From NCBI GenBank assembly GCA_947175805.1, contig CAMWOF010000010.1:1-18404 (forward strand): a stretch of DNA of 18,404 nt, written 5' to 3'. Under the pieces are notes generated by a model that was given only the letters and a program-made list of their open reading frames with translations, was not told the origin of the DNA and searched no databases. The position numbers were made by a program, and so were the translations under genes. This DNA is from an uncultured Clostridiaceae bacterium (GTDB lineage: Bacteria > Bacillota > Clostridia > Lachnospirales > Lachnospiraceae). This document shows positions 1-7,882 of the stretch, piece by piece (the stretch's first letter is position 1; each line of letters begins with the position of its first letter).

Positions 1-35
1 GTTACAATCTTGTTATCAATTCCTTCGATTGTCAT
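1..35 (-). CDS. 5' end of an unidentified SigD- and CsrA-type controlled gene (cut by window edge)
   Basis: Only the first 11 codons are visible: an ATG at 35-33 opening MTIEGIDNKIV. A strong ribosome site (GGAGGTG, 50-44) lies 8 nt upstream. The gene follows csrA, sits behind a near-consensus SigD promoter (144-170), and its leader carries a CsrA-like site over the ribosome site. In Bacillus subtilis this position is hag (flagellin), but the visible N-terminus does not look like the usual flagellin start, so a filament-associated protein such as FlaG or another late motility protein is equally possible. I do not recognise it. That a real gene starts here is fairly sure; its identity is open. 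Confidence 0.65.
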   Translation of the reverse strand, partial: MTIEGIDNKIV

Positions 36-137
36 AATTCATCCACCTCCATGTGAACATTCTCTTTACGCCGCTATATGTCGGCGCATCTGCACTCGTC
101 CCTGCACATACCTTCTGCAGGGCACACTGCCTTGTTA
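36..137 (-). promoter_or_regulatory. Structured 5' leader of the gene after csrA, two hairpins
   Basis: About 100 nt separate the predicted SigD start (near 137) from the ATG at 35. Two perfect small hairpins are visible: 100-122 (7-bp stem, CCCTGCA paired with TGCAGGG, 9-nt loop containing AGG) and 69-86 (5-bp stem, CGCCG with CGGCG, 8-nt loop). Upstream GGA-bearing structure plus a site over the ribosome site resembles the layout known for the B. subtilis hag leader bound by CsrA. Regulation is inferred; the hairpins are seen. Confidence 0.55.
45..54 (-). promoter_or_regulatory. Predicted CsrA binding site overlapping the ribosome site
   Basis: On the minus strand this reads ACATGGAGGT, an exact fit to the core CsrA pattern ACAnGGAnGU, and its GGAGG is the ribosome site of the following gene. 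A second GGA follows at once (GTGGATG). CsrA bound here would block translation, as known for hag in B. subtilis. The csrA gene itself is at 303-521. Confidence 0.6.
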
Positions 138-143
138 CAATAT

Positions 144-170
144 GTATCGGCGAAAGTATAAAAAACTTTA
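144..170 (-). promoter_or_regulatory. SigD (sigma-28) promoter for the gene after csrA
   Basis: The minus strand reads TAAA (170-167), exactly 15 nt, then GCCGATAC (151-144). The SigD consensus is TAAA-N15-GCCGATAT, so only the last base differs. It points at the gene starting at 35 and lies downstream of csrA, giving that gene its own flagellar promoter. Confidence 0.9.
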
Positions 171-232
171 GCCGTATATATGCACTTTTTATGGAAAGCG
201 CGTATATTCATAAATTGAAAGCACTTATGCTT

Positions 233-286
233 AAAACACCATATGGCAGGCAATAAAAGCAGCCTGCCGGATATAAGTGGTTTTTA
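233..286 (-). terminator. Hairpin terminator after csrA (probable)
   Basis: The core is a perfect 7-bp stem, GGCAGGC with GCCTGCC (262-268 and 245-251), with a 10-nt loop. An imperfect AT-rich extension brings an A-run (near 282-286) opposite a T-run (236-233 on the minus strand). It lies 17 nt past the csrA stop and ends before the next SigD promoter. The T-run is short and separated from the GC core, so termination may be partial. Confidence 0.5.
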
Positions 287-302
287 TAAATCATAGACCC
301 AG

Positions 303-521
303 TTAAAACAGCTTCTTCAATGCATCTACCGGATTCTGTTGATCCGCAGCCTCCTTGTTGGCATCCTGAATCTGTACATATACTTCCTTCCTGTAAACCG
401 GAACGCTCTTCGGTGCGCTGATACCCAACTTAATCTGTTCGCCCCGTATCTCTAAAATAGTGACCTCAATGTCACTGCCTATCATGATAGACTCATTGGC
501 TTTTCTTGTTAAGGCTAACAT
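303..521 (-). CDS. csrA: CsrA, translational regulator
   Basis: This 72-residue protein has the usual CsrA length and start (MLALTRKANESIMIG). The conserved block GEQIKLGISAPKSVPVYRKE includes the arginine equivalent to Arg44 of E. coli CsrA, which contacts RNA. CsrA dimers bind GGA motifs and repress translation, in Firmicutes mainly of flagellin. The start codon lies 2 nt past the fliW stop, and its ribosome site (GGCGGGTG) is inside the end of fliW, so the two are probably translationally coupled. FliW binds and inhibits CsrA, so the pair is a switch that releases filament gene translation when FliW is freed. A matching target site lies at 45-54. Confidence 0.97.
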   Translation of the reverse strand: MLALTRKANESIMIGSDIEVTILEIRGEQIKLGISAPKSVPVYRKEVYVQIQDANKEAADQQNPVDALKKLF

Positions 522-523
522 AA

Positions 524-1006
524 TTATTCACCCGCCTTCTTTTCAGCTTCTGCCTGTTCCTTGTTGGCCTGCAGGATATCATATACCGGAAACCGAACCT
601 TGTAATCCGAGTTTTCCACAATAATCTGTCCGCCTTTTCTGGTTCTGGTATTGATGATAAACGGCGCTTTCATATTCACCGTCATCTTCGTCAAATCAGA
701 AGGAACGGTCATCGCCAGAAGCACCATCAAATCCTCTTCCCCCGGATTATCCAGCGGCTCTAAAAAGGAATCCTCAATCATTGGATTATAATTGTCCAAC
801 ACAACTAATGGATTCACCGCAGGAATCACCAGAAGCGGCTCCTCTAAGGACTGCAGATAACTTAAATTCACTTCCGGTCCCTTGTCTATGTCATAGATTA
901 TCGCAAACTTCCGCAAATTCTCAAAGCCGATAATTCCATTAGGAAACTCCAGCACCTTATCATCTGCGATATCCACCTCGCCAAAAAACTTTGTATTTGC
1001 CTTCAT
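524..1006 (-). CDS. fliW: FliW, flagellar assembly factor and CsrA antagonist
   Basis: At 160 residues this is a typical FliW, with the family start (TKFFGEVDIADDKVLEFPNG) and the IIGFENLRKFAII segment. In B. subtilis FliW is held by cytoplasmic flagellin; once flagellin is secreted, free FliW binds CsrA and relieves repression of hag. The ATG at 1006 is preferred over a TTG one codon upstream (1009), because the ribosome site AAGGGGG lies 7 nt before the ATG. It is followed directly by csrA and preceded by flgL with a gap of 32 nt. The extra gene (yviE) found here in B. subtilis is absent. Confidence 0.96.
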   Translation of the reverse strand: MKANTKFFGEVDIADDKVLEFPNGIIGFENLRKFAIIYDIDKGPEVNLSYLQSLEEPLLVIPAVNPLVVLDNYNPMIEDSFLEPLDNPGEEDLMVLLAMTVPSDLTKMTVNMKAPFIINTRTRKGGQIIVENSDYKVRFPVYDILQANKEQAEAEKKAGE

Positions 1007-1038
1007 CAAAACACCCCCTTATTATTTTATCTCATTTC

Positions 1039-2541
1039 TTACAGATAATCAAGTAATGTTGTCTGCAAAATGTTACTTGTCGCTGCCAGGGATGCATTAT
1101 ATACTAAGTTTGCCTCATTAAAATCAATAATCGCTTCCTCTGTCTCCACATCCTCGTTGGAGGATTTCAGTTCATCAAAGTTATTATATTGCTCTTTTAC
1201 TCTCGTGGCAATCATATCCAGCTTATTCATGCGGGTGCCCACGTCAGACTGAAGCGCAGATAATTTGTTCGTAAAATTGGTAAATGTCGTCTCTCCCTGC
1301 TCAAACAGCTTTGTTGCATAGTCCCGCTTTAATGCCAGCTCCACATCCGCATCCTCAATCAACTGGTTTAAAGCTGCCAGCTTTGCCGGGTCGCTTTCGT
1401 ATTCCTTATCGTTTCTTAATGCCTTCATCTTTGTAATGGTGTCTTCGATATTAATCCAATCCTGCAGCGCATGGCTGATTTTGTCAATAGCGTGCCCCAT
1501 GTCGTGGGTAATTGCATCCCTGCCCTGGGTATTCACCGTAATAAACTGGTTGAAATTCACCTCATAGCGAAGCTCCTGTCCTTCCTCCGGCTGGGTAAAC
1601 TTAATATCCTTAATCGTGCCGTCCGCCTGAGGCTCATGCTTTGTGCAGTCGAAATAATGATCCGGTCTTAATTCTCCCACCTTGAAGTTATCCTTCGAAT
1701 AATTCACCTGTATATCCTTGGTTGCCTGCAATGCTGCCAGCGCATCCTCTCCAAATACCAGTTCACCGGTATCCGGAATATATACAACCTCATCCGCCCC
1801 TACATCATAGTAACTCGCCGCCTGTGTGCTGTCCTTTGTCACCAGATTAAAGCCAAGCTCCGCCAGTGTCTTGCCGTCAAAGGAAATAGAAAAATCGTCC
1901 TCTTTAAGGCCATCATATGCCAGCTTCATAATCGTTACCTGCCCGTCTCTCGGCGGATTGTAGGTGTCCATGTCCGCAATATAACTGTTCAGCTTGTTGA
2001 AATCCATCTCATTACTTACGATGTTCTTTGTTTCAAAATTTGTGCTGTCCAAATGCTCTGTGATATCATAGGATACACCTTTTACAGATTCCGGCGTGGA
2101 AAATGCCAAATCCGTCCCGGTGCGGAATCCGGAGAAAATATATCTGCCCGCATAGGTAGCGCTTCCCTCCGCATAAATCATATTCTTTAAGGAATTTAAC
2201 GCATCTACTATACTGTTCTTTGAGGTAGAATCAAAGGTATCGTTGGCGCCCTTTACACAATAGTCATACACATCCGTTAAACGCTTAATTACATTTACTA
2301 AGGATGTCTCCGTCACATCCATCCAGGAATTCGCATCTTTGATATTCTTATCCTTGTACTGGGCAAGCTGGGTGCATGTGGAGCGGAGCTTTAACGCACG
2401 CATAGCCACAACCGGGTCATCTGATGCCTTTTGGATTTTCTTGCCGGTGGTCATCCTGGTGGTGGTAATGCTCACCCGGGACTGGGACCTCTGCATATTT
2501 TTTAATGCGGAATGATTCACCATTTGGTTTGTTACTCTCAT
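1039..2541 (-). CDS. flgL: FlgL, hook-filament junction protein (HAP3), enlarged
   Basis: FlgL caps the FlgK zone and makes the junction to the filament. The N-terminal helix region (MRVTNQMVNHSALKNMQRSQ; SITTTRMTTGKKIQKASDDP) and the C-terminal region (EEAIIDFNEANLVYNASLAA, ending TTLLDYL) are the conserved flagellin-like D0/D1 parts. The protein has 500 residues against about 300 in E. coli and B. subtilis; the surplus lies roughly at residues 160-345, as an inserted, mostly beta-looking outer domain. A ribosome site (GAGGAG) precedes the ATG. It follows the second flgK by 85 bp and precedes fliW, as expected for the filament operon. Confidence 0.93.
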   Translation of the reverse strand: MRVTNQMVNHSALKNMQRSQSRVSITTTRMTTGKKIQKASDDPVVAMRALKLRSTCTQLAQYKDKNIKDANSWMDVTETSLVNVIKRLTDVYDYCVKGANDTFDSTSKNSIVDALNSLKNMIYAEGSATYAGRYIFSGFRTGTDLAFSTPESVKGVSYDITEHLDSTNFETKNIVSNEMDFNKLNSYIADMDTYNPPRDGQVTIMKLAYDGLKEDDFSISFDGKTLAELGFNLVTKDSTQAASYYDVGADEVVYIPDTGELVFGEDALAALQATKDIQVNYSKDNFKVGELRPDHYFDCTKHEPQADGTIKDIKFTQPEEGQELRYEVNFNQFITVNTQGRDAITHDMGHAIDKISHALQDWINIEDTITKMKALRNDKEYESDPAKLAALNQLIEDADVELALKRDYATKLFEQGETTFTNFTNKLSALQSDVGTRMNKLDMIATRVKEQYNNFDELKSSNEDVETEEAIIDFNEANLVYNASLAATSNILQTTLLDYL

Positions 2542-2626
2542 AAATTCTGCTCCTCTCTTATAACCAATCTACCCATACGTTTTCATATATCTAATGATGC
2601 AGCTCTATTGGATTATACTGCCTAGC

Positions 2627-4546
2627 TTATAATCCCGTCTGGTTAATCAGCTTGTCGTACATCTCATTTAATACGGAGATAACCTTGGAATTTAAGTTAT
2701 AGCCGTTGCGGAATATAACCAGGTTCGCTGCCTCCTCGTTGGTGTCCACACTGGACTCGGACTTTCTCTGGGTATCAATGGAGTTCACTACCCGCTCCAT
2801 GTTATCAGAAAACATAGCTGTCCGCAGCGCATCTACTGCAATGGAGGTGGACACGGCATCCATAAACTGATTCGGTGCACCCTGCCTGAACATCTTAGTA
2901 TCGGAAAATCCATATAAAATCAAATCTAAAATCCCATGTGCGTCCGCATTGTTCTGCTGCACATCGTCTAAAGTGGATACCACTACTTTATTGTTGTCTC
3001 TCTGAATCTTTGTATTTACATCCCAGTTGAGGGCGGTGATTCTCCAGTAAGAGGAATCACTTGATAAAAGCGTGCCTGTATCTCCCACGGAACCGGTCAG
3101 GACAAAGTCTTCGCCGTAGGTATCTAAAGCACTGAATAAGTCAAGCCCCGCATCACCATTCATATCTGCACCCTGGGTATGTATTTTATTCATGTATTTA
3201 GAAAAGGTTCTGACAAACTCATTGAGCTGCTGCATATAATACGGAATTCCCTTATAGTCCACAACCTTGCCCTGCAGTGCATCCTTCCCCATGAGGGACG
3301 GGTCAATAGCAGTTAAATCTCTCGGCATCAACGTACCTAACACAAGGCTGTTATCTGCCCGCACATCATCTGCCGTTACCCGGAACTTGATATCCTTTAA
3401 TGTAATGGAAGTGATTACGGTATCGCCCTCTGCATTTGTCTCGTACTCTGCCTCCCAGTTCTCAAAGAAATATTCTTTATAATTTAAAAGAATGGAGCCA
3501 TTGGAGTTAATTGTCAAATCCTCCAGCCGAATTGGGGAATTCAGCTCGATTGTCACATTGTCCTCTCCCACTGCGGTAATCTTGCCCTGAAGGTTCTCGG
3601 CGTTATTACCGTCCCTGATATTGGCCAAGCCTTTTAACTTCCCGGTCAAATTGCCGTTCGCAAGGTTAAACAGGCCGCCGCCGTCATTGTCTGACCAATA
3701 CACGTCATATATGCCGTCTATATCATTCTGATTTACCTTATGTGCTCTCGGCACAACGGTCAACTGGCGGAAGCCCTTGGAATCTACCAGAAGCTCTCCG
3801 TTGATGCGGACATCCAGTGTCGTGGCATTGGACTCTTTTCTGTCGTCACCGGCGCCGTAGGTAATCGTTGTCTCCACGATATCTGTATTTACCAGACCAG
3901 ACAGCTCATCGAGCAAAAGGTTCCGCTGGTCTCTTAAATCATTGGCAGTCCTGCCGCTTGCAGCCTCCGCCATGGTAATCTCCTTACCTAAATCGTAAAG
4001 CTGCTGGGAAATGGAGTTAATCCGGCTGACAACAAGAGAAATCTCATCATTGGCATCCGTCTGGGACTGCTGAAGATTTACTGCCACCTCATTTACCAGA
4101 TCCGTAAAGCTGTTTAATACGTTTGTATACTGGGTCCGCTCCGTCTCACCGGATGGGTTGATTGTCAAATCCTCCATAGCGTCATGTATCTGGTTCAGCA
4201 TGGTGGAATATCCGCTTTCGGATATGAATTCATCCATATATGACTGCACCTGCAGCAAATAATCGTTTTCAATGAAATATGCGGACTGTTTTGCCACATT
4301 CAGACGATATTTCGTATCATAATATATATTTCTGACCTGCTGTATGGCGGATACGGTAACACCTGTACCCATCATGCCGTAGGAAGCATTCATGCGCAGT
4401 GCATCTGTTGCTCTGGCAATCACCTGCTGCCTGGTATAGCCTGTCGTGTTGGAGTTTGAAATATTGTGTGTGGTTGTATTGCTCGCCGCCTGAAAATAAC
4501 ACAAGCCGGAATATGCTGTATTTAGTCCTAAAAATGTTGATGGCAT
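2627..4546 (-). CDS. flgK: Second FlgK-type hook-associated protein (HAP1 paralog)
   Basis: This 639-residue protein has both FlgK ends: the N-terminal block with TTTHNISNSNTTGYTRQQV (rod/hook family pattern), the segment ANDLRDQRNLLLDELS, and a C-terminus with EEAANLVIFRNGYNLNSKVI. The start is taken at ATG 4546, because the GTG at 4555 lies within the ribosome site (GGAAGGTG) that serves the ATG. It begins 17 nt after the stop of the other flgK, so the two are tandem and co-transcribed. The outer middle domain differs from its neighbour, with only the ends alike, so this is an old duplication. It is one of two HAP1 subunits, or a variant junction protein; which role is unknown. Confidence 0.88.
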   Translation of the reverse strand: MPSTFLGLNTAYSGLCYFQAASNTTTHNISNSNTTGYTRQQVIARATDALRMNASYGMMGTGVTVSAIQQVRNIYYDTKYRLNVAKQSAYFIENDYLLQVQSYMDEFISESGYSTMLNQIHDAMEDLTINPSGETERTQYTNVLNSFTDLVNEVAVNLQQSQTDANDEISLVVSRINSISQQLYDLGKEITMAEAASGRTANDLRDQRNLLLDELSGLVNTDIVETTITYGAGDDRKESNATTLDVRINGELLVDSKGFRQLTVVPRAHKVNQNDIDGIYDVYWSDNDGGGLFNLANGNLTGKLKGLANIRDGNNAENLQGKITAVGEDNVTIELNSPIRLEDLTINSNGSILLNYKEYFFENWEAEYETNAEGDTVITSITLKDIKFRVTADDVRADNSLVLGTLMPRDLTAIDPSLMGKDALQGKVVDYKGIPYYMQQLNEFVRTFSKYMNKIHTQGADMNGDAGLDLFSALDTYGEDFVLTGSVGDTGTLLSSDSSYWRITALNWDVNTKIQRDNNKVVVSTLDDVQQNNADAHGILDLILYGFSDTKMFRQGAPNQFMDAVSTSIAVDALRTAMFSDNMERVVNSIDTQRKSESSVDTNEEAANLVIFRNGYNLNSKVISVLNEMYDKLINQTGL

Positions 4547-4563
4547 CTCGTTCACCTTCCAAT

Positions 4564-6312
4564 CTATGAGCCAAGCCTGTCAATAATATGTTCAATCATC
4601 TCTGATACTACCGTGATATATCGGGAGGAGGCATTGTATGCCTGCTGGAACTTAATCAGGTTCACCAGCTCCTCCTCTGAGGAAACGCCCAGCTGCTGCT
4701 GTCTGGCGTTATAATGTTCATTTAATGCCTGGGCTGCACTCTGTGCAATCGAGTCATAGGTATACGCCTTATTGGAAAAATCATCAATCATGGCTGCGTA
4801 ATAGCTCTCATAGGTCTCATCCACCAGGGTATTCGGACTTAACTTTGTAAACTTCTCATTCCAGAGATTCAACAGTCTCTCAACAACCGCCTGATACTCG
4901 CCGCCGTCCTCCGTGCTCATTGGCATAAGACTCGGATTCTTTACCAACTCCGCATTGAGCCTTAAGTTGCCCAAGGAGTACATGGTCTTATAGTCGTCTT
5001 CATTCTCCTCATTATATACCTTCACCGTAGCCGTCTTTCCGTTAACGGTAATGGTTTCCTCCCTGTACCTGTCTATGGTGCCTCGGATAAACAGCTCCGT
5101 CCCCGCATACTGGTTGCCGTCGCCCATGCCGACGCCAGCAGAATAGGTAAGTCCCATGGCAAAGGCATCCGCATCATCCAATCCTTCGTACTTTGTATCC
5201 AGCACCTTATATACCGTGCCGTCATCCGCAGTTACGGTTACATTCGGACAAAGCACATCATTGATGCCTGTCACCATACCGTGAATCAGCCTATCGAATT
5301 GGGCCATGATGTTAACCAGCGAATACGGCTCTATATCTCTGTTATATATATCCACAGGCTCCGGGTCACTGGTGGTGACCACAGGAATATCCGTATAATC
5401 CGGAATTACATATCCTCTGGACATCATAAGTCCCTTTAAGGAACCTACATCCAACTTGTTAACACCTGTTGGAATCTTATTGGTATCGAAGACATCGCTC
5501 TGATCGTCCTTCCATACGGGCTTGATAAAACGGCTGCCCTCCGATACGAGCACCGTCTGTATCTCGAAAACATATCCGCGGGATACCAGGCTCCGGTTCT
5601 CTGCGTACACATCTACGGAGTGGTCTGCATTCTCATGAATATCTATATCTATGATAGCGCTCAATTCGTCCAGATATATATTGCGCTGATCCTTCATATC
5701 ATTTGCTTTTTCTACATTCGCGCACTCTATCTTTGCAATCTCTTTGTTTAAATCAAAGATTTTCTGTGCGTAATCATTTATTTTATCTACCTGATTCTGA
5801 ATTTCTGTGTTTAAATTTTCCTGATAAGTTACTAAAGAGGCATAGATTTCCTCTGCCTTTGAAATAAAGTTACCTGCATATGCCACCAGGGTGCTTCTGT
5901 TTACTACGTTGTTTGTATCCTTGGCACACTCCTCTAAGGCTGTCCAGATATCCGCCATATAATCCTGGAATTTACTGCCTTCCATCTCGCCAAAGTAATC
6001 CTGCACCTCGTATATATTGTTGTACATAGTTGTGTAATAAGCATTGCGCCCGTTTTCCATGCGGTATTGTCTATCCAGCAATTCATCCCTGAGCTGTCTG
6101 GAAGCCTTATAACGGGTACCGGTACCGGACTGGTTATTGCCCACTGCACTTACCTGCACTTTTTGGTAGATTGCATCCGTTAAAAGTACCTGCTGTCTGG
6201 AATATCCATCCGTCTTTAAGTTCGCCAAATTATGTGAAGTCGTGTTCAACGCATATTGGTTTGACTGCAATCCTGATGTTCCAATATACATACGCGCCAT
6301 TGTTCCTGCCAT
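4564..6312 (-). CDS. flgK: FlgK, hook-filament junction protein (HAP1)
   Basis: The protein has 582 residues, slightly longer than the classical 507-550. The N-terminal block (TTSHNLANLKTDGYSRQQV) and the C-terminal block (EEELVNLIKFQQAYNASSRY) are diagnostic for FlgK, which is exported by the flagellar secretion system with FlgN as chaperone and assembles at the hook tip. The segment ANDMKDQRNIYLDELS near residue 200 is also typical. The ATG at 6312 has a ribosome site GAGGTG 5 nt upstream. It lies 18 bp after flgN and just before a second flgK-like gene. Its N-terminus resembles canonical FlgK more closely than that of the next gene. Confidence 0.94.
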   Translation of the reverse strand: MAGTMARMYIGTSGLQSNQYALNTTSHNLANLKTDGYSRQQVLLTDAIYQKVQVSAVGNNQSGTGTRYKASRQLRDELLDRQYRMENGRNAYYTTMYNNIYEVQDYFGEMEGSKFQDYMADIWTALEECAKDTNNVVNRSTLVAYAGNFISKAEEIYASLVTYQENLNTEIQNQVDKINDYAQKIFDLNKEIAKIECANVEKANDMKDQRNIYLDELSAIIDIDIHENADHSVDVYAENRSLVSRGYVFEIQTVLVSEGSRFIKPVWKDDQSDVFDTNKIPTGVNKLDVGSLKGLMMSRGYVIPDYTDIPVVTTSDPEPVDIYNRDIEPYSLVNIMAQFDRLIHGMVTGINDVLCPNVTVTADDGTVYKVLDTKYEGLDDADAFAMGLTYSAGVGMGDGNQYAGTELFIRGTIDRYREETITVNGKTATVKVYNEENEDDYKTMYSLGNLRLNAELVKNPSLMPMSTEDGGEYQAVVERLLNLWNEKFTKLSPNTLVDETYESYYAAMIDDFSNKAYTYDSIAQSAAQALNEHYNARQQQLGVSSEEELVNLIKFQQAYNASSRYITVVSEMIEHIIDRLGS

Positions 6313-6330
6313 GTCATCACCTCAAAAATT

Positions 6331-6846
6331 CTACTGTTTTGTGTCAAACCGGGATGTGGAAACCCCAAGGGTTTCTCCGCTGTAATCCCCTTTGCCGTAA
6401 TTTGCCGTCTCCGGCGCCTGATCCAAGCTCTGGAGCAGATTAATATCAAACTCTGTCATCTCAACAGCATCCTGAAGCAAATCCTGATTATGCAGGGATA
6501 TCTGCTTCAGCTGTTCTATTGTCTGCTTCAATGTATTGTGAAGCTTTGCCAGAGGCTTCTGGTACTCCGGCTGACCCTCCATCAATTCAACAATACGCGA
6601 AACTGTCATGTGGCCCGGCTTCTTATTCATCACAGAGGCAATGTTTTGCATGCAGGTCTCCCGCTTTTTGTCCACATTTACCAGCACATCCAAAATATCC
6701 TGCTCCTTGGCAGAAATCTCCTGAAGCTTGTTTAAGTCATTTGATATAATCGCGCCGGTTTTATTCATGGAAACCTGTAACAGCGCATCATACTGCTGCT
6801 GTTCCTCTCCCAACACATCGATTAATTCTTCCATCAAACTTGCCAT
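6331..6846 (-). CDS. flgN: FlgN, export chaperone for hook-associated proteins
   Basis: This 171-residue, largely helical protein has the FlgN length, acidic/glutamine-rich helices and position. In other bacteria FlgN binds the C-termini of FlgK and FlgL and delivers them to the export gate. It lies between flgM and flgK, as in B. subtilis (yvyG). A ribosome site GAGGTG precedes the ATG with a rather long gap of 11 nt. The last 20 or so residues are polar and probably disordered. The sequence itself is weakly conserved in this family, so the call rests on helical character, size and context. Confidence 0.88.
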   Translation of the reverse strand: MASLMEELIDVLGEEQQQYDALLQVSMNKTGAIISNDLNKLQEISAKEQDILDVLVNVDKKRETCMQNIASVMNKKPGHMTVSRIVELMEGQPEYQKPLAKLHNTLKQTIEQLKQISLHNQDLLQDAVEMTEFDINLLQSLDQAPETANYGKGDYSGETLGVSTSRFDTKQ

Positions 6847-6875
6847 ATATCCGTTCTCACCTCATGCCTGTGGTT

Positions 6876-7151
6876 CTACTGCTCTGCATAAGCTGCCAGA
6901 ATCTTATTTGCAAAGCTCTCGCCGGATACATGATATGTGCCGGAAGCCAGCTTCTCCTTCAATTCTGCTACTCTGTCTTCCCTTATGTCCGAACTGGATG
7001 CCAATGCAGCCTTTGCCACCTGCATATCCTTTCCAAAGGAAGAAAAGGAAACCTCATCCTTCGTTCCGGTCTTGGAAACAGTCTTGGAGGACGCCTTTTT
7101 TGTATTTACATTGTAGTAGTTCGCAATCTGGTTATAAGTATCAATTCTCAT
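6876..7151 (-). CDS. flgM: FlgM, anti-SigD factor
   Basis: This 91-residue protein starts MRIDTYNQIANYYN, the usual FlgM opening, and ends with the conserved SigD-binding region (REDRVAELKEKLASGTYHVS, then FANKIL). FlgM holds SigD inactive until the hook is complete and FlgM is exported. The ATG at 7151 is chosen because AAGGTG lies 6 nt upstream; an upstream start at 7247 would run through the SigD promoter at 7198-7224 and is unlikely. Being first in the filament operon behind a SigD promoter gives negative feedback on SigD. Confidence 0.95.
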   Translation of the reverse strand: MRIDTYNQIANYYNVNTKKASSKTVSKTGTKDEVSFSSFGKDMQVAKAALASSSDIREDRVAELKEKLASGTYHVSGESFANKILAAYAEQ

Positions 7152-7197
7152 AGTAACACCTTCTTTCATATAAAACATTCTACTCCCTACACTAATG

Positions 7198-7224
7198 TTA
7201 TCGGACAAAAATTCAATTTCGTTA
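7198..7224 (-). promoter_or_regulatory. SigD promoter of the flgM-flgN-flgK-flgK-flgL-fliW-csrA operon
   Basis: The minus strand reads TAAC (7224-7221), 15 nt, then TCCGATAA (7205-7198), close to TAAA-N15-GCCGATAT. It lies 47 nt upstream of the flgM start and after a strong terminator (7291-7330), so it is the main promoter of the filament operon. Confidence 0.8.
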
Positions 7225-7290
7225 ATAATTAGTTGTAAAACTTGCAAAAAATAGAAGCATTTACCCTGTTTTCACCCATATTGGTGCACT

Positions 7291-7330
7291 AAAAAAAGGA
7301 TGTCCGGGGAGACCCCCGGGTATCCTTTTA
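7291..7330 (-). terminator. Rho-independent terminator after the recD2-comFC-yvyF operon
   Basis: A stem of about 16 bp with two mismatches (AAAAGGATACCCGGGG paired with CCCCGGACATCCTTTT), a GTCT loop, then a run of seven T on the minus strand. It lies 37 nt past the yvyF-like stop and before the flgM promoter. Confidence 0.92.
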
Positions 7331-7367
7331 CCATCTTAGCAGTAACGGAAATTTTGTCTTTGCTGCT

Positions 7368-7778
7368 TTACCTGTCCAGAAAATGCATCTTATCCTTACC
7401 TGATTTTTTCCTGTCAGCAAAGGGATTGGACTGTACTTCCGGCTTCTTAATGGTATCAGACAATGCATTGCCCAAATCCTTCTTGCACTTCTCACAAAAC
7501 CGACCAGTCTTAATCAAGGCGCCGCAGCTCTCGCAGTTTAATCCTACCAGAGAGCTGTCCGAAAAGGCCAGCCGCTCCTCCCGCACCCATTTTTTTAGCT
7601 GCTGCGTGGTGACATCCATCTCCTCAGCCACTTGGGAAATATTTGCCGATGGATTATCGTAAATATACTTCTTTACTTCCTGAAATTTCTCCTCTAATGA
7701 TGCCGCACAGTTCGGACATAACGACGACCCCATATAATTAAACATTCTTCCACACTGCTTGCAATTTCTAACATCCAT
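7368..7778 (-). CDS. yvyF: YvyF-like flagellar operon protein with two zinc sites and HTH
   Basis: This 136-residue protein belongs to the family found next to flgM in many Firmicutes (YvyF; called flagellar operon protein TIGR03826 in annotations). Cysteines C6/C9 and C21/C24 form one zinc site and C82/C85 and C95/C98 another. Between them, residues about 46-69 (NISQVAEEMDVTTQQLKKWV) look like a helix-turn-helix. A DNA-binding regulator is therefore likely, but its target is not established. The ATG at 7778 follows GGGAGG by 8 nt. It is 104 bp downstream of comFC and is followed by a strong terminator, so it belongs to the recD2-comFC unit rather than to the flgM operon. Confidence 0.88.
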   Translation of the reverse strand: MDVRNCKQCGRMFNYMGSSLCPNCAASLEEKFQEVKKYIYDNPSANISQVAEEMDVTTQQLKKWVREERLAFSDSSLVGLNCESCGALIKTGRFCEKCKKDLGNALSDTIKKPEVQSNPFADRKKSGKDKMHFLDR

Positions 7779-7882
7779 TTTAAAAACCTCCCTGATTTTA
7801 CACTGCCATATGCCGCAGGTGTGCGCTTAAAGGCAGTTTGTTTTGTGGTATCATTTTATCATCAACGGTAATCGTACAGCGG

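Noticed and set aside
53..256. Plus-strand frame of 67 codons before csrA
   Set aside because: It covers the minus-strand SigD promoter, leader and hairpins; no ribosome site and no recognisable protein.
6876..7247. Longer FlgM starting at 7247
   Set aside because: The extra 32 codons run through the SigD promoter at 7198-7224 and precede the standard FlgM start MRIDTYNQ, which has its own ribosome site.
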